A DNA stretch of 8,733 bases, from assembly GCA_009886305.1 (NCBI GenBank), contig QXZO01000209.1, positions 1 through 8,733 of the forward strand, given 5' to 3'. Below are positions 7,764 through 8,733 of this stretch, piece by piece. This DNA is from Betaproteobacteria bacterium. GTDB taxonomy: Bacteria > Pseudomonadota > Gammaproteobacteria > Burkholderiales > Eutrophovitaceae. The stretch's first letter is position 1, and every line of letters starts with the position of its first letter. The position numbers and the translations under genes were made by a program. The notes below the pieces were generated by a model that saw only the letters and a list, made by a program, of their open reading frames with translations, was not told where the DNA came from and did no database searches.

Positions 7764-7765
7764 AA

Positions 7766-8695
7766 CTAAGCAGGAATTTCCCCCTTAACTGTTGTTCGAT
7801 ACAGTGCACGTCGATGTCCATCGTAATCATTGAAAGCATGGTGACAGCAACCTCGATTATCCCAAAGTACGAAAGTGCCTGGTTCCCACTTTAGTCGACA
7901 AGTAAAAGCTGGCTGAGAAACATGTTCTTTGAGGAAACTCAAAAGCCCGGCCGACTCAACTGCAGTTAGACCCTCGATACCATTTGTATAGGTTTCATCA
8001 ACATACAACGCACGCTCTCCCGACTTAGGATGAGTTCGAACCAACGGATGGAAACTACCGTCGACCATAGCCTGCGTTCTCATGTCGAGCTCCATGTCGC
8101 CAAACCCAGTAGTACGACCACCATCAATATCTTTTTTCCGCTTATCATCAGCTTCTTTTTGTAATTGATTCACAACACTTTTAGCAGAAAAATGGATTTT
8201 TAATGGCTCAATAATGGCCTTCATTGTGTCACTCAAGCAGTTATAAGCTAACACCGAATTTGCCCAAATCGTATCGCCGCCATAAGGAGGAACCTCAACA
8301 CCATAGAGCATGCTCACGGAGGGCGGTTGCTCCATAAAAGGGGAGTCAACATGCCACCCGTTGCCAAACACCATCTCTGCGCGTGTCTCTGCCTCCATAA
8401 TGACCGGATGGACGTTACGATGACCATCTACTCCTGTCGTATACGCATCGTCTGCGAATTCGCCAAAACGTAATGAGAAAGACTCTTGGTCCGCATGAGA
8501 AAAATTCTGCTTTCTGAAATAAATCATTTTATGTCGGTAAAGCGCGTCCTCAACCTCCAGAAATTGCGCATCCGTAATAGTGCTGATATCAATACCTCTT
8601 ATTTCAGCACCCATCGCTGCAGCTAGCGGTACAGCTTGAATGTATTGATAATTTTTCGCAGTATTATCGAATTTTCTAGTGGGGTGCACCTTCAT
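7766..8695 (-). CDS. TauD/TfdA-family Fe(II)/2-oxoglutarate dioxygenase
   Basis: Enzymes of this family hydroxylate a small substrate using O2 and 2-oxoglutarate, often to cleave a sulfonate, sulfate ester or aryloxyalkanoate. With the preferred start it is 309 aa. The iron triad is complete: HVD (H115, D117) and a distal His in WDNRGCCH (H285). T142 in GGDT and R296 match the 2-oxoglutarate-binding Thr and Arg of TauD. The spacings H-to-T (27 residues) and distal H-to-R (11 residues) equal those I recall for E. coli TauD (H99/T126, H255/R266), and R300 aligns with TauD R270. The residues that hold taurine in the N-terminal half do not obviously match, so the substrate is unknown. The ATG at 8695 is chosen over an upstream GTG (8716) because AAGGAG sits 8 bases before it. 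It converges on the MBL gene and could belong to the same catabolic module. Confidence 0.9.
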   Translation of the reverse strand: MKVHPTRKFDNTAKNYQYIQAVPLAAAMGAEIRGIDISTITDAQFLEVEDALYRHKMIYFRKQNFSHADQESFSLRFGEFADDAYTTGVDGHRNVHPVIMEAETRAEMVFGNGWHVDSPFMEQPPSVSMLYGVEVPPYGGDTIWANSVLAYNCLSDTMKAIIEPLKIHFSAKSVVNQLQKEADDKRKKDIDGGRTTGFGDMELDMRTQAMVDGSFHPLVRTHPKSGERALYVDETYTNGIEGLTAVESAGLLSFLKEHVSQPAFTCRLKWEPGTFVLWDNRGCCHHAFNDYDGHRRALYRTTVKGEIPA

Positions 8696-8703
8696 CGTTC
8701 TGA

Positions 8704-8709
8704 CTCCTT
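8704..8709 (-). promoter_or_regulatory. Ribosome binding site that sets the dioxygenase start
   Basis: On the minus strand this reads AAGGAG, 8 bases before the ATG at 8695, a near-ideal Shine-Dalgarno sequence. The alternative GTG start at 8716 would place this site inside the coding region and adds only seven residues, so it is less likely. Confidence 0.85.
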
Positions 8710-8733
8710 TTAGCACTTCAACAAAATCTTAAT

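Noticed and set aside
8696..8716. GTG start giving a dioxygenase seven residues longer
   Set aside because: The strong AAGGAG at 8704-8709 lies inside this extension at ideal distance from the ATG at 8695.
1..8733. Mobile element, CRISPR, tRNA or phage defence system
   Set aside because: I saw no transposase or integrase, no terminal inverted repeats, no regularly spaced repeats, no cloverleaf-like sequence, and no defence-type gene pair. Every gene is a recognisable metabolic or repair enzyme.

Overview
The window looks like chromosomal DNA of a betaproteobacterium, most likely a Burkholderiales-type lineage with unusually AT-rich DNA. Three things point there. The UvrD and Pol I sequences read like Burkholderiales versions (for example the stretches around NTRGMWIGTFHGLCNR in UvrD and AMPDFRN...PTGAIYGVINM in Pol I). 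The homoserine kinase is the aminoglycoside-phosphotransferase-fold type, not the GHMP type of enteric bacteria. The uvrD / thrB / polA neighbourhood is one I recall from that group. This placement is from memory of family sequences, not from a search. Low third-position GC sets it apart from most cultured Burkholderiales and would fit a streamlined aquatic lineage.

Layout. Bases 1-49 are the leader of uvrD. Bases 50-2245 (+) encode DNA helicase II. Bases 2258-3202 (-) encode homoserine kinase, convergent with uvrD. A 124-base divergent region (3203-3326) separates thrB from polA and holds a candidate extended -10 promoter for polA. Bases 3327-6029 (+) encode a complete DNA polymerase I with 5' nuclease, 3'-5' proofreading and polymerase domains. 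A 59-base gap follows, with an AT-rich perfect palindrome and a candidate promoter at its left edge. The right third is accessory metabolism: an amidohydrolase-2 family protein (6089-6994, +) overlapping by 11 bases with a metallo-beta-lactamase-fold hydrolase (6984-7763, +), then a TauD/TfdA-type Fe(II)/2-oxoglutarate dioxygenase (7766-8695, -) converging on them with a 2-base gap. There is no gene-free stretch over 300 bases, and I see no RNA gene, insertion sequence, CRISPR array or att site.

How the genes relate. UvrD and Pol I act in the same repair pathways: UvrD clears the excised oligonucleotide and incision proteins, and Pol I fills the gap. ThrB is an amino-acid biosynthesis gene lodged between them on the other strand. 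The amidohydrolase and MBL hydrolase are almost certainly co-translated and probably act on one small-molecule pathway, perhaps with the dioxygenase. The substrate cannot be read from the sequence. All three accessory genes have clear Shine-Dalgarno sequences, whereas the three housekeeping genes have none I can see. All six reading frames look intact, with complete catalytic motifs.
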